Shown: positions 23,332-30,818, counted from the first letter of the stretch. The stretch is 48,283 nucleotides of DNA from a virus (IMGVR_UViG_3300044684_000081:1-48283), one strand, 5' to 3'. The notes: generated by a model not told the origin, from the letters alone. Program-made: numbers and translations.

Positions 23332-23718
23332 ATGGAAAGCACCCCTGATCCGCGCGGGCCACTCGTCAACGTGTCCCATGTCGAGCGCGACGAAAAAGGC
23401 GTGTATGTCTTTGGAGCTTGCGGACACATGAGCACATGGGCACCGCACGTTTCTATGCCTCAGAAAGGCGCGCAGTACCGTTGCTACCACTGCAAGCAGC
23501 CGCCTAACCGCGCCCGCTTCGGCGGGCGTCAACCGGAACAAATCATGAACATCAAACGTTACATCTTTGAAATTCAACGTGACCGCGCACTCGGAGTACA
23601 ACGTGAAACAATAGCTGTACATACCTGTCTAGGCCGCATCGTCGCATGGAAGCAACTGATGACCATGATCGAAAACGTCGTCGATGTCAAAAAGATCGAA
23701 CTGATTGCTGTTGAATAA
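23332..23718 (+). CDS. Zinc-ribbon-like small protein, possibly a fusion
   Basis: A 128-aa protein behind TTCTAGGAGAACGAC. The N-terminal half has Cys/His pairs (GACGHMSTWAPHV and YRCYHCKQPP) that could bind zinc. The C-terminal half (NIKRYIFEIQRDRALGVQRE onward) looks like a separate small domain beginning with an internal ATG. Between them the DNA forms GCCCGC-TTCG-GCGGGC and repeats the text that ends the 22843 gene, so two former genes may have been joined. The function is unknown. Confidence 0.58.
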   Translation: MESTPDPRGPLVNVSHVERDEKGVYVFGACGHMSTWAPHVSMPQKGAQYRCYHCKQPPNRARFGGRQPEQIMNIKRYIFEIQRDRALGVQRETIAVHTCLGRIVAWKQLMTMIENVVDVKKIELIAVE

Positions 23719-23749
23719 AAAATGCCCCGGTCCGTCCTGGCACCGGGGC
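23715..23749 (-). terminator. Terminator between convergent operons
   Basis: GCCCCGGT and ACCGGGGC pair across a ten-base loop. On the minus strand a run of six T follows, so it is best for minus-strand messages; it may stop plus-strand ones too. Confidence 0.75.
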
Positions 23750-23777
23750 TAACCCTCGCTCTCCCATCATGGCGCGT

Positions 23778-23978
23778 CTATTGTCTCATGGTCCATCGGC
23801 GCCGCCCGATGCGCACCATCCGCGCTAACACCACCGTCGTTTCCTGAGCCGCTACGATTTCCTGAATCATCAGATTGTCGATGTCATCTTTCGTATCGAG
23901 TGCGCCGCCGTGGTGCCCGATGAAGGCCCACGGAACATATTTGCGCCGCTCGATACCGTGTTCGTCATAGCGTGTCAT
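23778..23978 (-). CDS. Unknown small protein
   Basis: A 66-aa protein with GGGGAG seven bases before ATG 23978. It begins MTRYDEHGIERRKYVPWAFI and has a helix (DDIDNLMIQEIVAAQETTVV) and a basic end. It is cotranscribed with the two HTH regulators directly upstream. No family is recognised. Confidence 0.58.
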   Translation of the reverse strand: MTRYDEHGIERRKYVPWAFIGHHGGALDTKDDIDNLMIQEIVAAQETTVVLARMVRIGRRRWTMRQ

Positions 23979-23982
23979 GTCG

Positions 23983-24234
23983 TCACTCCCCAAATGATCC
24001 GTAACCTTCGCGCTCACCCAACAGATAGTAAAGCGACACATCGAGCACGCGAGCGATTTTGACGATGTTCGTCCAATTGCCCGATCCGCGCCGTTCGATC
24101 ATGGCTACCGTCGATTCGCCGATATCAGCCGCTAACGCAACATCGAATTGACTCATGTTCATCTCAACGCGAGCACGCTGCATACGTCCACCCATTGTGT
24201 CTGGATCGGCGACGTTATGTTTCCCTTGGTTCAT
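23983..24234 (-). CDS. Cro/C1-type (XRE) transcriptional regulator, paralogue 2
   Basis: An 83-aa helix-turn-helix protein: GRMQRARVEMNMSQFDVALA, then GESTVAMIERRG and KIARVLDVSLYYLLGE, all five helices of the XRE fold. It is clearly a tandem duplicate of the next gene (shared GKHN-ADP start and GR-QRAR) and overlaps it by ATGA. With no C-terminal protease or multimer domain, it is likely a simple dimeric repressor. It is a candidate for the factor that binds the phage-wide palindrome. Confidence 0.85.
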   Translation of the reverse strand: MNQGKHNVADPDTMGGRMQRARVEMNMSQFDVALAADIGESTVAMIERRGSGNWTNIVKIARVLDVSLYYLLGEREGYGSFGE

Positions 24235-24479
24235 TGTCCGAATGTTCCTAAATTGTCTTGCCGACCGGCTAGATAGTAAATCGACACGTCGAGCGCTTCC
24301 GCAATTTTTATCATAGTGTCGAATCGACCAAACTTGTTTCTTTCTTCCGATGCCTTAACAGCTTCGACGGATAGTCCCGCTTCTAATGCCAGTTTCCATT
24401 GCGACCATCCCATCAGCAAGCGTGCGCGTTGGATACGTCCGCATAGCTTCGTCGGGTCCGCCGTATTGTGTTTTCCCAT
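24231..24479 (-). CDS. Cro/C1-type (XRE) transcriptional regulator, paralogue 1
   Basis: An 82-aa helix-turn-helix protein (GRIQRARLLMGWSQWKLALE, EAVKASEERN, KIAEALDVSIYYLAGR). GGGGTG lies four bases before the ATG, three bases after the terminase small subunit stop. The pair of slightly different XRE proteins could form heterodimers or a Cro/CI-like opposition, though no classical divergent switch region lies between them. Confidence 0.85.
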   Translation of the reverse strand: MGKHNTADPTKLCGRIQRARLLMGWSQWKLALEAGLSVEAVKASEERNKFGRFDTMIKIAEALDVSIYYLAGRQDNLGTFGQ

Positions 24480-24482
24480 ACA

Positions 24483-25298
24483 TCACCCCTTCATTAGTTC
24501 CATGTACTGTCGCGCCGCGTCCTGTGGATCGGCTGCAACAACCGTTACATTCTGCGCGCCCTGGGCGTTTATGCCAACCCCTACGTTGACGGTTGGCATA
24601 ACGTCTTGGCCGATCTTGAACTCTTTCGCAAGGATCGCGCGAGCTTGTGCCTGGTCCTGAATCTTGATTTCGATACCATCCTTCGTTTGCTTGAACCCGG
24701 CATACAGGCGTTTGGCCGCACCCTTGAGCTTGCGAGTGTCCTTGACGATCGGCATCACATGCCCCTCGCCAAGACAGCGCGGGCATTCCGGGTTCGGGCT
24801 CGCGTAGACATCGAAGCCGTAGCCGCCCGCGTCGATCGGCAACGGCTCAGGTTCCGGCTCGGGACGTTTCGAACCGAGTGCGACATCTTTCTCCCATTGG
24901 CGATGTTCTGCGGCGATCCGGTCCATCGTCTCGGCAACCTTGTAATCGAACTCGGCCCGGTTCTTCCATTGGTATGCGAACGCCACGCCCCAGCAATGAC
25001 GACAACAACGGACCTGAATTTGCATCAGTTCGTTCGGATCGGCTGTTGCAATTTCTGTAAGAAGGGACAGAACACCAGCACGATCGATCACAGCTTTGTT
25101 GAAAGATTCGTTGCGGGCTTCTTCGAGTCGAGCCGTTATCAGACTGTTTTTCAACAACTCTCGACCACGCGTTGCAATAGTCAACGGCAACATATTACCC
25201 ACGTCATAAGCACGTCGATATGCTTCGGATGCATTTCCTGTCTCAAGATACGCCAACACGAACGCATCTTGTTTTGGTGTCAATTTTCGTTCTTTCAT
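24483..25298 (-). CDS. terS: Terminase small subunit, with cysteine-rich insert
   Basis: A 271-aa protein. Residues ~1-60 have the terminase small subunit HTH (LTPKQDAFVLAYLETGNASE, then AYRRAYDVGN), which recognises the packaging site. Residues ~97-102 (CCRHCW) and CPRCLGEG near 175 could jointly bind zinc, unusual for the family. The C-terminal part is helical with hydrophobic patches. It is transcribed with replication genes and separated from terL by about 5 kb that includes an inverted gene block. Confidence 0.85.
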   Translation of the reverse strand: MKERKLTPKQDAFVLAYLETGNASEAYRRAYDVGNMLPLTIATRGRELLKNSLITARLEEARNESFNKAVIDRAGVLSLLTEIATADPNELMQIQVRCCRHCWGVAFAYQWKNRAEFDYKVAETMDRIAAEHRQWEKDVALGSKRPEPEPEPLPIDAGGYGFDVYASPNPECPRCLGEGHVMPIVKDTRKLKGAAKRLYAGFKQTKDGIEIKIQDQAQARAILAKEFKIGQDVMPTVNVGVGINAQGAQNVTVVAADPQDAARQYMELMKG

Positions 25299-25315
25299 GG
25301 CTCAAATGGCACGCG

Positions 25316-25450
25316 CCAGAACACAGAACAGACTAGAACCGTTTTTGGTAAAAGTCCCCATAGAATACATACCCCTATCTAATACCACTATATAACCACT
25401 TTTTCATAGACGTTTTATACAGGAGCGTTCTGGATTGTTCTGTGTTCTGG
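25316..25450. repeat. Inverted repeat of AGAAC motifs around an AT-rich core (origin or operator candidate)
   Basis: CCAGAACACAGAACA (25316-25330) is exactly complementary to 25436-25450. After a four-base mismatch the match resumes with AGAAC (25335-25339) against GTTCT (25427-25431). Each arm thus holds three AGAAC units. The 87-bp centre is AT-rich (for example CTATATAACCACTTTTTCAT). The element fills the gap between the primase-helicase stop and terS. It could be a replication origin with iterons, a packaging site or a looped operator for terS. Confidence 0.75.
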
Positions 25451-25459
25451 AGCTTTCGG

Positions 25460-28123
25460 TTAGCTTACGGACATCAACGTTGCAAAACCGCCTAATTTTG
25501 CGTACGGACGATATGTTGCGAACGCTTTCGCGGTGTTGTCTTTGCATAAAACCCCCGGCGCCAACCATTGGTCAACGTTGCGAATGATCCAGATACGTTG
25601 TTTGTTGCCGTTCTCGTCATACACAGCACTATCGACCGGATACATTCCAACGTCGTCAAGCGCATGGCGTTGCGCCGCGTTCAATCGCTTCGCTCCGATG
25701 TCGCCCTCATGCATGATGTTCACAACGTCACTAACGGATATCAGATCGCACGGCCAGCTAGAAACGATCTGTTGCGCCAGCTTTTGATGGCTCGTCTTGC
25801 TCGCTTCGATCGCCTTGCGTTTCGCGGCATTCATCGGCGGCCGGGCACCGGGGTTGAACCGTGACAGGTCGCGCATGCGCAACCATGCGCCGATACTGTC
25901 GATGAAGCCGGGATGATCGAGCAGCGCATACAGGTGCGCATAGACGGCTTCGTCGCGGGGCTCGCCGGTCAGGTGTACGACGTACCAACGTCGATCGTTG
26001 TCCGACATCGGTATAGCGTTCTTGTGATTGCTGAACAACAACCACCGACACGAGTTGTGCTCAACGTATTCTTTGCCGTACTTCGGTTTGATGTAACGCG
26101 TTTCCTCGGTGAGCATGTTGCGAATCTTGCCTTCCATCATGTAGGCATCTTCGCGCGCACCGGTACGGATTTCATCAACGATGGCTATCACTCGTCCGGC
26201 GAGTGCACCGTTAAATGACCCGTTAATTAGAGCATCCATATCGACTGATGGTGCAACGTAACCACGCCACAACCGCGAGATAACACTACTAAGCCAGTTC
26301 CGACCTGTCCCAGTACGATCGGCAATGTGTAACCAACCGTGGTGCGGTAACACGCCGGGTTGCTGCTCAATGTGGGCGAGCCAGTCGAGAAAGCGTTCGG
26401 CTTCGTCAGCGAAGAGATATTTAATGTGCTCATAGAACGGATTGATGTCGATAGTGTAGTTACGCGGCGGGAGCGCGCGCCACATATTGAGCGCAGTGCG
26501 CCCGTTCGGGTCATAGGTGAGAACATTAGCTCCGGCCCGAAACGTACGCGTCGCAACGGATGTGCGCCCAGCGTGCGTAAGCCAATCTTCGGTATGGACT
26601 CGAGTGCCGTCTTGCGTCACGGTGCGGCTCGCGGCCATCAGGTTTTTGAAATCTGACAACGAGAAACATACGGCGCGATCGTACTTACTACCGACTTGTG
26701 AGCCGTCACCAATGAATACGAATTCGTCGAGCATTTGCGCCGTTGACATGACCGGTGTTAGCGTCGGCATGTCTTCCGGCAGATTCATTGCGATGTTTTG
26801 CTGACGTTGCAACGCTTGGCGATCGGGTGCCGGGTGACTCGCACGCACGTCAACCATGCGCCGACAATCGGAGATCGGAAGCTTGGCGCCTTCAACGCGT
26901 TCGATGGATTTCTGAACGTGTTGCGCGAGCAGTTCGCGGTACGTCCGATCGATCGACAGGTCATAACCGGCTTCATCGCAGATAGCGCGAATCGTTGCAA
27001 CGTTGGGCGCGGCGGCGATGCGATCGTAGAAGCCTTGATAACCCTGCTCGCCAGCTTGGCGTACGTCATCGTTGGCGTCCGCTGCGTTCCACTTGCGAAC
27101 ATTGGTAACTGTGACACACGCACGCATGATATCGAAACGCATATACGTCTGGCCGCGCACACGATCCATGTCGGCCTTGGTGCGCTGGAATGCGGCGCGA
27201 TACATCAGCCGTTCCATACGATCGCAGTCTTTGCCAGTCCACACTGCCAGACGGCACGCAAGCGCGAACGCAGCTTGTGATTTGTCGAATGCATCGTTAT
27301 CGGCGGGCCACGCTTGCGACAATACTGCAACGTTAGCGTTGAACAGGTCGGCGTTACTTACTGCGATACGTTCGACGTTGACCGACTCGCGACCGGTTAG
27401 ATGCGCGAACGCCTGATAAGCATCGGGGCGCGGTTGCGACGGCGGTGCCGACAAGAACGCTCGGAGCAAGTCATCATCGTTCGTTGGTACGTTCCCAGCT
27501 TCGGCGACAGGCCCGGTATGCCATACGAGTTCGCCATCGATACGACGGCTCGCTGGGAAACGTTGAGCGATGAATTGAGCGAGTGTGGGTCCAGCATTAT
27601 GCGCGGCATTGCCGTTGCAGTTGCCAGTGAGCGCGACGAATCGCCACGTGTGATAGCACTCAACTCCACCGATGCCGCCGTTGCGGCCGGAGAAATCGGC
27701 GGGCACGTCACCGCAAGTGAAGATATGCAACCCCTCGCCCGACTGCGATACCTCGATCGCGGCGCCTGCGAACTGAGCACAGATAGCCAGGGCATCGGCG
27801 GACCATCCGTCGCCTTCGCGGCAATGATCGATATCGATGAACGTGAACGGATCATTACGAGTGAACGCGAACGCAACGCCCATTTGCCAGGCATGCGCGT
27901 ACGTCAACGCTTCTTCGGCGGTACACCACAACGACGGATCGGTACTACTCCCACGAACGCCGGTAATGCTATACGGCATCTTGCGCGGCTTACCTTCTTC
28001 GTCCGACTCAAGACGCCACAGCATGAACTGTTTGTACTGAGCCAATGGGGCGAGCGGCCCCGCCAGTGCTGCGCGTAGTTTATTTATGTCGTGCATGTCG
28101 TTGATAGGCGCGGTCGATTTCAA
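25460..28123 (-). CDS. Primase-polymerase / SF3-like helicase (NrS-1/DUF5906 type)
   Basis: An 887-aa protein if it starts at TTG 28123, or 878 aa from ATG 28096; neither has a clear Shine-Dalgarno. The N-terminal archaeo-eukaryotic primase domain has FTFIDIDH (D97, D99) and SQSGEGLHIF (H133), its metal and nucleotide motifs. The C-terminal helicase has IADRTGTGRNWL as Walker A with Arg for the usual Lys, RVIAIVDEIRTG as Walker B, and LLFSNHKNAIPMSDNDRRWY as sensor and arginine region. It should prime and unwind DNA at the phage fork. The Walker A change is odd for an ATPase. Confidence 0.85.
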   Translation of the reverse strand: MKSTAPINDMHDINKLRAALAGPLAPLAQYKQFMLWRLESDEEGKPRKMPYSITGVRGSSTDPSLWCTAEEALTYAHAWQMGVAFAFTRNDPFTFIDIDHCREGDGWSADALAICAQFAGAAIEVSQSGEGLHIFTCGDVPADFSGRNGGIGGVECYHTWRFVALTGNCNGNAAHNAGPTLAQFIAQRFPASRRIDGELVWHTGPVAEAGNVPTNDDDLLRAFLSAPPSQPRPDAYQAFAHLTGRESVNVERIAVSNADLFNANVAVLSQAWPADNDAFDKSQAAFALACRLAVWTGKDCDRMERLMYRAAFQRTKADMDRVRGQTYMRFDIMRACVTVTNVRKWNAADANDDVRQAGEQGYQGFYDRIAAAPNVATIRAICDEAGYDLSIDRTYRELLAQHVQKSIERVEGAKLPISDCRRMVDVRASHPAPDRQALQRQQNIAMNLPEDMPTLTPVMSTAQMLDEFVFIGDGSQVGSKYDRAVCFSLSDFKNLMAASRTVTQDGTRVHTEDWLTHAGRTSVATRTFRAGANVLTYDPNGRTALNMWRALPPRNYTIDINPFYEHIKYLFADEAERFLDWLAHIEQQPGVLPHHGWLHIADRTGTGRNWLSSVISRLWRGYVAPSVDMDALINGSFNGALAGRVIAIVDEIRTGAREDAYMMEGKIRNMLTEETRYIKPKYGKEYVEHNSCRWLLFSNHKNAIPMSDNDRRWYVVHLTGEPRDEAVYAHLYALLDHPGFIDSIGAWLRMRDLSRFNPGARPPMNAAKRKAIEASKTSHQKLAQQIVSSWPCDLISVSDVVNIMHEGDIGAKRLNAAQRHALDDVGMYPVDSAVYDENGNKQRIWIIRNVDQWLAPGVLCKDNTAKAFATYRPYAKLGGFATLMSVS

Positions 28124-28247
28124 TCAAGTAATACGTCATCGATACGAGTGCTGCGCGACGTTGCGATCGGTGTTGGGCATTCGCATATGATCGCCGGAAC
28201 GCATCGACAATGCGCGCGCAACCGTGAACGTACGGAATAAGAAGCAT
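28080..28247 (-). CDS. 55-residue basic small protein
   Basis: The frame MLLIPYVHGCARIVDAFRRS, then YANAQHRSQRRAALVSMTYY, ends TAA 28080-28082, overlapping the start of the primase gene. AGGGG lies nine bases before the ATG, which overlaps the stop of the upstream gene (TGATG). It is very basic. Coupled translation into the primase gene could make up for that gene's poor start signals. Confidence 0.58.
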   Translation of the reverse strand: MLLIPYVHGCARIVDAFRRSYANAQHRSQRRAALVSMTYYLIEIDRAYQRHARHK

Positions 28248-28426
28248 CACCGCACCCCTTTGATGTTGTGTTGTTGTGCGAGCGCGCGGATCGCAGCACG
28301 ATAGAGCGCCGCCGTGCTTACGTCGATGCCAGCTTTACGTTGCAAGTGTTCGACGATCGTGACGAAGTTTTGTTTATCTTGCTCATCAAGGCGAACGTTG
28401 ACGAAGTTTGGAGCAATGGTGTTCAT
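28247..28426 (-). CDS. Predicted ribbon-helix-helix DNA-binding protein
   Basis: A 59-aa frame: an N-terminal strand (NFVNVRLDEQDKQNFV), then helices (TIVEHLQRKAG and IDVSTAALYRAAIRALAQQH). The strand-helix-helix order and spacing resemble CopG/Arc-type repressors. It is the first gene after a terminator and leads into the primase gene, so it may control replication genes. The fold assignment is by eye only. It is another candidate for binding the phage palindrome. Confidence 0.6.
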   Translation of the reverse strand: MNTIAPNFVNVRLDEQDKQNFVTIVEHLQRKAGIDVSTAALYRAAIRALAQQHNIKGVR

Positions 28427-28467
28427 GTGGGTTTTGTCTCACAAGTGGGAAGAGTAGACAGGATAGC

Positions 28468-28500
28468 ACAAACGAAACGGGCCGCGCGTGGCGGCCCGTT
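28468..28500 (-). terminator. Terminator (GGGCCGC family)
   Basis: AACGGGCCGC and GCGGCCCGTT form a ten-base-pair stem with loop GCGTG. On the minus strand it is followed by TCGTTTGTG. It separates the 28.5-31.2 kb operon from the primase operon. Confidence 0.75.
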
Positions 28501-28520
28501 CGGTAGAATCGATACATACG

Positions 28521-28616
28521 TCATATATCGAATAAGATGGCGAGAAACAAGAACAGCAGCGCGAGGTCGAAATCGCCCCATATGGCTGCAATCAGCGCGG
28601 CTAGGATCATGGTCAT
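28521..28616 (-). CDS. 31-residue membrane peptide
   Basis: MTMILAALIAAIWGDFDLAL followed by LFLFLAILFDI is almost entirely hydrophobic with three acidic residues. The ATG overlaps the upstream stop (ATGA). It is last in the operon before the terminator. It probably sits in the inner membrane; the function is unknown. Confidence 0.5.
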   Translation of the reverse strand: MTMILAALIAAIWGDFDLALLFLFLAILFDI

Positions 28617-28786
28617 TCGAGCACGGCGACGAGTTGCGCAATGCCGGTTACGCCAGTTCCGCACGGATGCAACATCCAGTTTCTATCATGCGGGTTGTCT
28701 AGCGAAGTAACGATTTCGTCAGCGGTTCGCAACGTCGATACTTCACGCACCATATTGCAATTTAGACACTTGTAGATCAGTATCAT
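28613..28786 (-). CDS. 57-residue protein with CxxC
   Basis: It begins MILIYKCLNCNMVREVSTLR and has one more Cys near the C-terminus (WMLHPCGTG). It may be a small zinc ribbon lacking one ligand. I use ATG 28786, which overlaps the upstream stop (ATGA); a longer frame would run over the previous gene. Confidence 0.58.
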   Translation of the reverse strand: MILIYKCLNCNMVREVSTLRTADEIVTSLDNPHDRNWMLHPCGTGVTGIAQLVAVLE

Positions 28787-29244
28787 ATCGACACCCCGTC
28801 CGAACGTATCGCAGTGTCGTACGCGTCGTCTTCGGCTACCGGCAACGGCGCGACCAGATCGTATGGCATACGCTTCAAATGCTCCATATCGCCCGCGAGC
28901 CCCTGCCATGAAATGATCGAGCCAGTCGCGAACACGATCGGCCCGTTGTGCCAGTGTTCTCCATTCCATACGATCAGCACCTTAGACCAATTGCCGGTCG
29001 AATAGCGCACGCGATACGCGCCGACGCGATACGGTGCGTATTCAGGGAATGCGTATTCCTGCGATAGCTTGGCCATTGGTGTACCCGGCACGAGCAACGA
29101 AATCTTGTTGTGCTCCGCAACCTCATGAATTGCACCGCATGCGTAACACTTCTGACGCTGCGAACCGTGCAAGCGAACGTATGATTGAAACAGTAACGTT
29201 ACTTTCATCGGCTCTTGGCAAGTATGACAGTTGTAGTTATGCAT
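28783..29244 (-). CDS. Zinc-ribbon-like unknown protein
   Basis: A 153-aa protein with two CxxC pairs (CHTC at residues 6-9 and CYAC near 33-36) forming a probable zinc ribbon at the N-terminus. A WS-containing beta region follows (YRVRYSTGNWSKVLIVWNGE, then HWHNGPIVFATG). It overlaps the upstream gene by eight bases. The function is unknown; zinc-ribbon plus small beta domain is common among phage early proteins. Confidence 0.6.
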   Translation of the reverse strand: MHNYNCHTCQEPMKVTLLFQSYVRLHGSQRQKCYACGAIHEVAEHNKISLLVPGTPMAKLSQEYAFPEYAPYRVGAYRVRYSTGNWSKVLIVWNGEHWHNGPIVFATGSIISWQGLAGDMEHLKRMPYDLVAPLPVAEDDAYDTAIRSDGVSI

Positions 29245-29458
29245 GTTTAAGCGCCTCTCTCAATTTGTCATATTCAATCGGTTCGTCGTCAATAAACCAT
29301 TGACCATATGAATAACCAGCAACGACCGAGCCGATGAAATGTTTTTCACATTTAACCACGTGTTCCTTGATTTTCATTGAACATGCATATTCCGAAGTTG
29401 TCGGTGATTTAGCGACGCGATCCTCTATGAGAGTTAAGCATCTATCGATATCTGTCAT
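29237..29458 (-). CDS. Unknown small protein
   Basis: A 73-aa protein (MTDIDRCLTLIEDRVAKSPT) with a central aromatic stretch (VAGYSYGQWFIDDEPIEYDK). It is coupled by ATGA to the upstream gene. No family is recognised. Confidence 0.58.
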   Translation of the reverse strand: MTDIDRCLTLIEDRVAKSPTTSEYACSMKIKEHVVKCEKHFIGSVVAGYSYGQWFIDDEPIEYDKLREALKHA

Positions 29459-29667
29459 TTGTATTTACTCCTAGTCAAGTCGGCGATGATGTCGCCAATG
29501 TTGGGGATGTTTGCCGCACGTAATAACTGAACCGCATGTTCGATACCGGCCGCGCGGCCCAGCATGAACCCACGCTCGTATGTTTCATCGAGTGCCCGAG
29601 TCACATGATCCGGTCGGGACGATGGCAAGAAATCACGCGGCGGTATATGGGGCGATTGCTTCGTCAT
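29455..29667 (-). CDS. Unknown small protein
   Basis: A 70-aa protein from ATG 29667 (MTKQSPHIPPRDFLPSSRPD); starts at 29685 or 29688 are possible and none has a ribosome binding site, so translation is probably coupled to the overlapping upstream gene. A helix, RALDETYERGFMLGRAAGIE, fills the middle. The function is unknown. Confidence 0.52.
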   Translation of the reverse strand: MTKQSPHIPPRDFLPSSRPDHVTRALDETYERGFMLGRAAGIEHAVQLLRAANIPNIGDIIADLTRSKYK

Positions 29668-30067
29668 AGTAGGCACAGAACGCATCAACTAGAGCGCGGC
29701 GAGTTGCTGACGCGGTATTCTTGAGACAAGACGTGACGAACCATTTCGATGCGCCGATTTGGACGCGAACGTCGTTGGTGCTATAAACGACTCGAACGAC
29801 GTATGGCAAGTACGTGACACCGTTGCCGATCGCTGTATGCGTTACGAATCCATTCGACCGGGCAACACCGAGCAATTCGAGCGCGTGCATGGTGTTGTAC
29901 TCTGGATCGAAGCGCGCACGATCGTTATCGGGAAATTTGACATAGATAGCCGATTCATCGCGCACTGCATATACATATACGTCTGCGCCGACAGCGAACG
30001 CGCATTTCGCGGCGCGTTGCAGTGTTACATCTTTGATTTCGTCAACGTTAGCGATATGTTCCATCAT
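29633..30067 (-). CDS. Unknown protein
   Basis: A 144-aa protein from ATG 30067, coupled by ATGA to the XRE regulator upstream. It is beta-rich in the middle (DVYVYAVRDESAIYVKFPDN) with a C-terminal helix (SATRRALVDAFCAYYDEAI). The position directly behind a regulator suggests it shares that regulator's control. No family is recognised. Confidence 0.6.
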   Translation of the reverse strand: MMEHIANVDEIKDVTLQRAAKCAFAVGADVYVYAVRDESAIYVKFPDNDRARFDPEYNTMHALELLGVARSNGFVTHTAIGNGVTYLPYVVRVVYSTNDVRVQIGASKWFVTSCLKNTASATRRALVDAFCAYYDEAIAPYTAA

Positions 30068-30300
30068 CTTTCCCCATACGCAATATAGTCGAGTTCGCAA
30101 TCGAGCACTTTGGCGATTTCGACAATAGTGAAAAACATCGGATTCGCGACTTGATTGGTTTCGATATGCAGCAGTTGTGCATAGTGAATACCGACCCGTT
30201 TAGCTAAATCTTTAGCGGTCATTTCACGCTCAACGCGCAATCGGCGAATCCGTGTGCCCATCGCTTCGCGGAAGCCTGGCACGGCCGAGGTTTGGGTCAT
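30064..30300 (-). CDS. Cro/C1-type (XRE) transcriptional regulator
   Basis: A 78-aa helix-turn-helix protein. I use ATG 30300 (MTQTSAVPGFREAMG), with GGAG five bases upstream. The HTH is clear: RIRRLRVEREMTAKDLAKRV, YAQLLHIETNQVAN and VEIAKVLDCELDYIAYGE. It overlaps the end of the preceding frame by 71 bases. It is the third XRE protein of the phage and less like the tandem pair at 24 kb. Confidence 0.82.
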   Translation of the reverse strand: MTQTSAVPGFREAMGTRIRRLRVEREMTAKDLAKRVGIHYAQLLHIETNQVANPMFFTIVEIAKVLDCELDYIAYGER

Positions 30301-30457
30301 ACCAACTCCATGTAGGTCTAGTAATAAACGGTGCGGGCTCCCATCGACTCCAACCCGGTACACCGATCCGTTTGTATCGAATGAACCATTGCCCATCTTC
30401 GCGCATGGCGCACTGTTTTGTGCCTGCGTTGTTGCGGAATATGGGTGACGAGTTCAT
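30230..30457 (-). CDS. Unknown small protein overlapping the regulator gene
   Basis: A 75-aa frame whose ATG lies two bases after the upstream TAA. It has an aromatic core (DGQWFIRYKRIGVPGWSRWE) that looks like true protein. The last 71 bases overlap the XRE gene in another frame, an unusually long overlap here. It has no clear ribosome binding site; translation by reinitiation is likely. Confidence 0.5.
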   Translation of the reverse strand: MNSSPIFRNNAGTKQCAMREDGQWFIRYKRIGVPGWSRWEPAPFITRPTWSWYDPNLGRARLPRSDGHTDSPIAR

Positions 30458-30459
30458 GG

Positions 30460-30651
30460 TTAAACGCCAGTGACGTTAACTATTGCGTATGGATTCGGTC
30501 GTATTACGATAGGACCGCCATAAAACAAATCGATGAAACCGAGCGTCGTCGAAATACCCGAATCCTGAGCCTTGCGCCGATTCATAACATACGCTGTTGA
30601 CGGAAAACCAAATTCGCGTATCCGATGCTTGATGATTCGACGCACTTTCAT
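30460..30651 (-). CDS. Unknown small protein
   Basis: A 63-aa protein (MKVRRIIKHRIREFGFPSTA) with a basic N-terminus and a hydrophobic C-terminal half (LGFIDLFYGGPIVIRPNPYA). GGAG lies eight bases before the ATG, and it overlaps the upstream gene by ATGA. The function is unknown. Confidence 0.58.
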   Translation of the reverse strand: MKVRRIIKHRIREFGFPSTAYVMNRRKAQDSGISTTLGFIDLFYGGPIVIRPNPYAIVNVTGV

Positions 30652-30818
30652 CGCTCGCGCTCCAACGCTTCGAACTCACGCGCCCGGCTCAACAGTTCTA
30701 TGCTATCCGATACTTCCGTTTGGAACCGTGCTGCACGAATGCGATTGAACGATGCGAGTCGTTGCAGATTTTCGCGCTGTTGGAGTAAGAACCGTTGTTC
30801 GTCTTCGGTCAATAGCAT
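30648..30818 (-). CDS. Unknown small helical protein
   Basis: A 56-aa protein from ATG 30818, with GGAG six bases upstream and the previous stop one base before. MLLTEDEQRFLLQQRENLQR and the rest form one or two long charged helices ending EFEALERER. It probably forms a coiled coil. Confidence 0.58.
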   Translation of the reverse strand: MLLTEDEQRFLLQQRENLQRLASFNRIRAARFQTEVSDSIELLSRAREFEALERER

